Positions 62,944 to 64,000 of a DNA stretch of 64,000 nucleotides are shown one piece after another. Positions within the stretch are counted from its first letter, which is position 1. Every line of letters starts with the position of its first letter. The notes below the pieces were generated by a model. That model ran no database searches. It was not told the DNA's origin and saw only the letters and a program-made list of their open reading frames with translations. This stretch comes from Lepidostoma basale. Lineage: Eukaryota > Arthropoda > Insecta > Trichoptera > Lepidostomatidae. Made by a program: the position numbers and the translations under genes. The stretch covers positions 1 through 64,000 of the forward strand of contig JAHDVF020000155.1 in the NCBI GenBank assembly GCA_022606425.2, given 5' to 3'.

Positions 62944-63030
62944 TTTATTGCGACAGTTGTTTTGCTAACCGATGTTAGCATCGTCAGGTCATAAAATCAG
63001 TTGATTTTAAGACCTGACGATAAATTTCAT
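62944..63030. repeat. Hammerhead pair, second copy truncated
   Basis: The minus copy at 62949-62995 has CUGACGA intact, a 6-bp stem II GCUAAC/GUUAGC, AAA in place of GAA, ACAACUGU and GUC. On the plus strand from 63009 gacctgacgataaatt repeats only the first half. Confidence 0.6.
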
Positions 63031-63089
63031 TATTTGAAATATTTTTTTAACAAGAAATTTCAATTTACAACATTGATATCTTTGAAATC

Positions 63090-63560
63090 ATTTGTCTTCT
63101 TCTTCTTCTTTGCTAGCCTTCTTCCCTCCACTGCTGGATATAGGCCTCTTCCAATTTCCTCCACTCGTTCCTATCCTGCCCCCATTGTATCAAAGATTTT
63201 CCAACCCTTTTGACAATATCATCAATCCATCTCATAGGTGGCCTTCTGACACTTCGCCTATTTGCCCATGGTCTCCAACTGAGTATCCTGGGTGTCCATC
63301 TGTTGCCACCTTGTCAAGCCAAGTGTCAAGCCCATTGCCATTTCAATTTTTCCACTCGGTCCATGACGTCAGCAACCCTGGTGCGGCGTCTGATTTCTTC
63401 ATTCCATATGCGGTCACACAAGCTCACACCAAGTATCTGTATTTCTATGGACCTCTGTGTACACTTGAGCCTGTGGATACTTTTTGCTGTAAGAGTTGTC
63501 GTCTCTAGTCCGCATGTCATCATGGGCAGTATACACATTATTATTAGAAATCATTTGTAG
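63090..63560 (-). pseudogene. LINE-B fragment
   Basis: The minus strand encodes CGLETTTLTAKSIHRLKCTQ, RSIEIQILGVSLCDRIWNEE, RRTRVADVMDRVEKLKWQWA. It begins cttcttcttctttgctagcc. 5'-truncated, without the RT catalytic motif. Confidence 0.85.
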
Positions 63561-63564
63561 TTAG

Positions 63565-64000
63565 TAGTAATTGTTAATACTTCTGAACAAATCATCAAAC
63601 AGTTAATATAACGATAGATGTCGTTTTGTCTAAAACTAAAGAATGAGCAAATCTTCAAAGAAATCAAACTGGGTAATATATCTAAGCCCCCCTATTTCGG
63701 ATCGTAATGACTGTCGAAAATAAGAAGTGTCTTGGTGATTCATTTGTTTTTTCTTTCTCGGTACTCAACTCATTAATCTGACGTGCTAAGACAATTTTAA
63801 AAGAGAGACGAGCGGAGGTCGGAGAGATAAATGGCAAAGAAACAGTTGTACCAACTCCGGTGACGAAAAAACAAAAGAGTCCTTATTAGAACGCGCGGGA
63901 AAGAGAAGTTTACCTTATTACCGACATGATTATCTGGTGTCTCTATCTTGTATTATGCTTCTTTCCCTTCGTGGGTTTTTTCGTTCGTTGTGCTTTCTCA
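63565..64000. other. Presumed K2P intron sequence
   Basis: A GC-moderate stretch without repeats (gagcggaggtcggagagata, agaacgcgcgggaaagagaa). No exon with a GYG filter start was found. Confidence 0.4.

Overview
This is a stretch of an AT-rich, repeat-dominated animal genome, most likely an insect and probably a moth or butterfly (Lepidoptera). The evidence is one intron-containing gene with GT-AG junctions, many 5'-truncated non-LTR retrotransposon (LINE) tails of the kind common in lepidopteran assemblies, tRNA-derived SINEs and small mariner-type transposon derivatives. The order-level call is an inference from repeat style, not proven. No bacterial operons, CRISPR arrays, intact tRNA genes or rRNA were seen.

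Only one host gene is supported. Three + strand exons (44387-44531, 45949-46096, 49524-49669) encode the N-terminal 146 residues or so of a two-pore-domain potassium (K2P) channel. They cover an arginine-rich cytoplasmic start, transmembrane segment M1, the extracellular cap region and the first pore helix up to TTIG, where the reading frame is split by an intron inside the first glycine codon of the GYG filter. The remaining exons must lie right of this window, so 49670-64000 is read as a long third intron. Everything left of about 44071 is intergenic or 5' intron.

The rest is a graveyard of mobile elements. Family labels used below are mine. LINE-T is a LINE tail ending in (TTAG)n. LTS is a non-autonomous element with the same 3' end as LINE-T. 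LINE-B, LINE-C and LINE-D are three other reverse-transcriptase C-terminal families, and LINE-R is a jockey/R1/CR1-like tail. REP-A is a roughly 260-bp dispersed repeat. MITEs and mariner fragments are also present. Copies are nested (MITE in LINE-B, SINE in LINE-T, SINE next to LTS) and some keep target-site duplications.

The most striking signal is a set of about 20 dispersed segments that read as hammerhead self-cleaving ribozymes or their decayed relatives. Each has a CUGANGA-like box, a short stem-loop and GAAA, then a short self-complementary stem III (ACAUGU, ACAGCUGU or ACCGGU types) and a cleavage-type GUC or GUU triplet followed by a stem I strand. The best copies are at 58190-58233 (+), 40264-40308 (-), 43837-43895 (-), 13790-13838 (-), 11383-11428 (-) and 24873-24920 (-). 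They often occur as inverted pairs, as head-to-head fused hairpins, or at the end of a 313-bp tandem array. This resembles the hammerhead-bearing retrozymes and Penelope-like elements described in animals, but the inverted arrangement is unusual.
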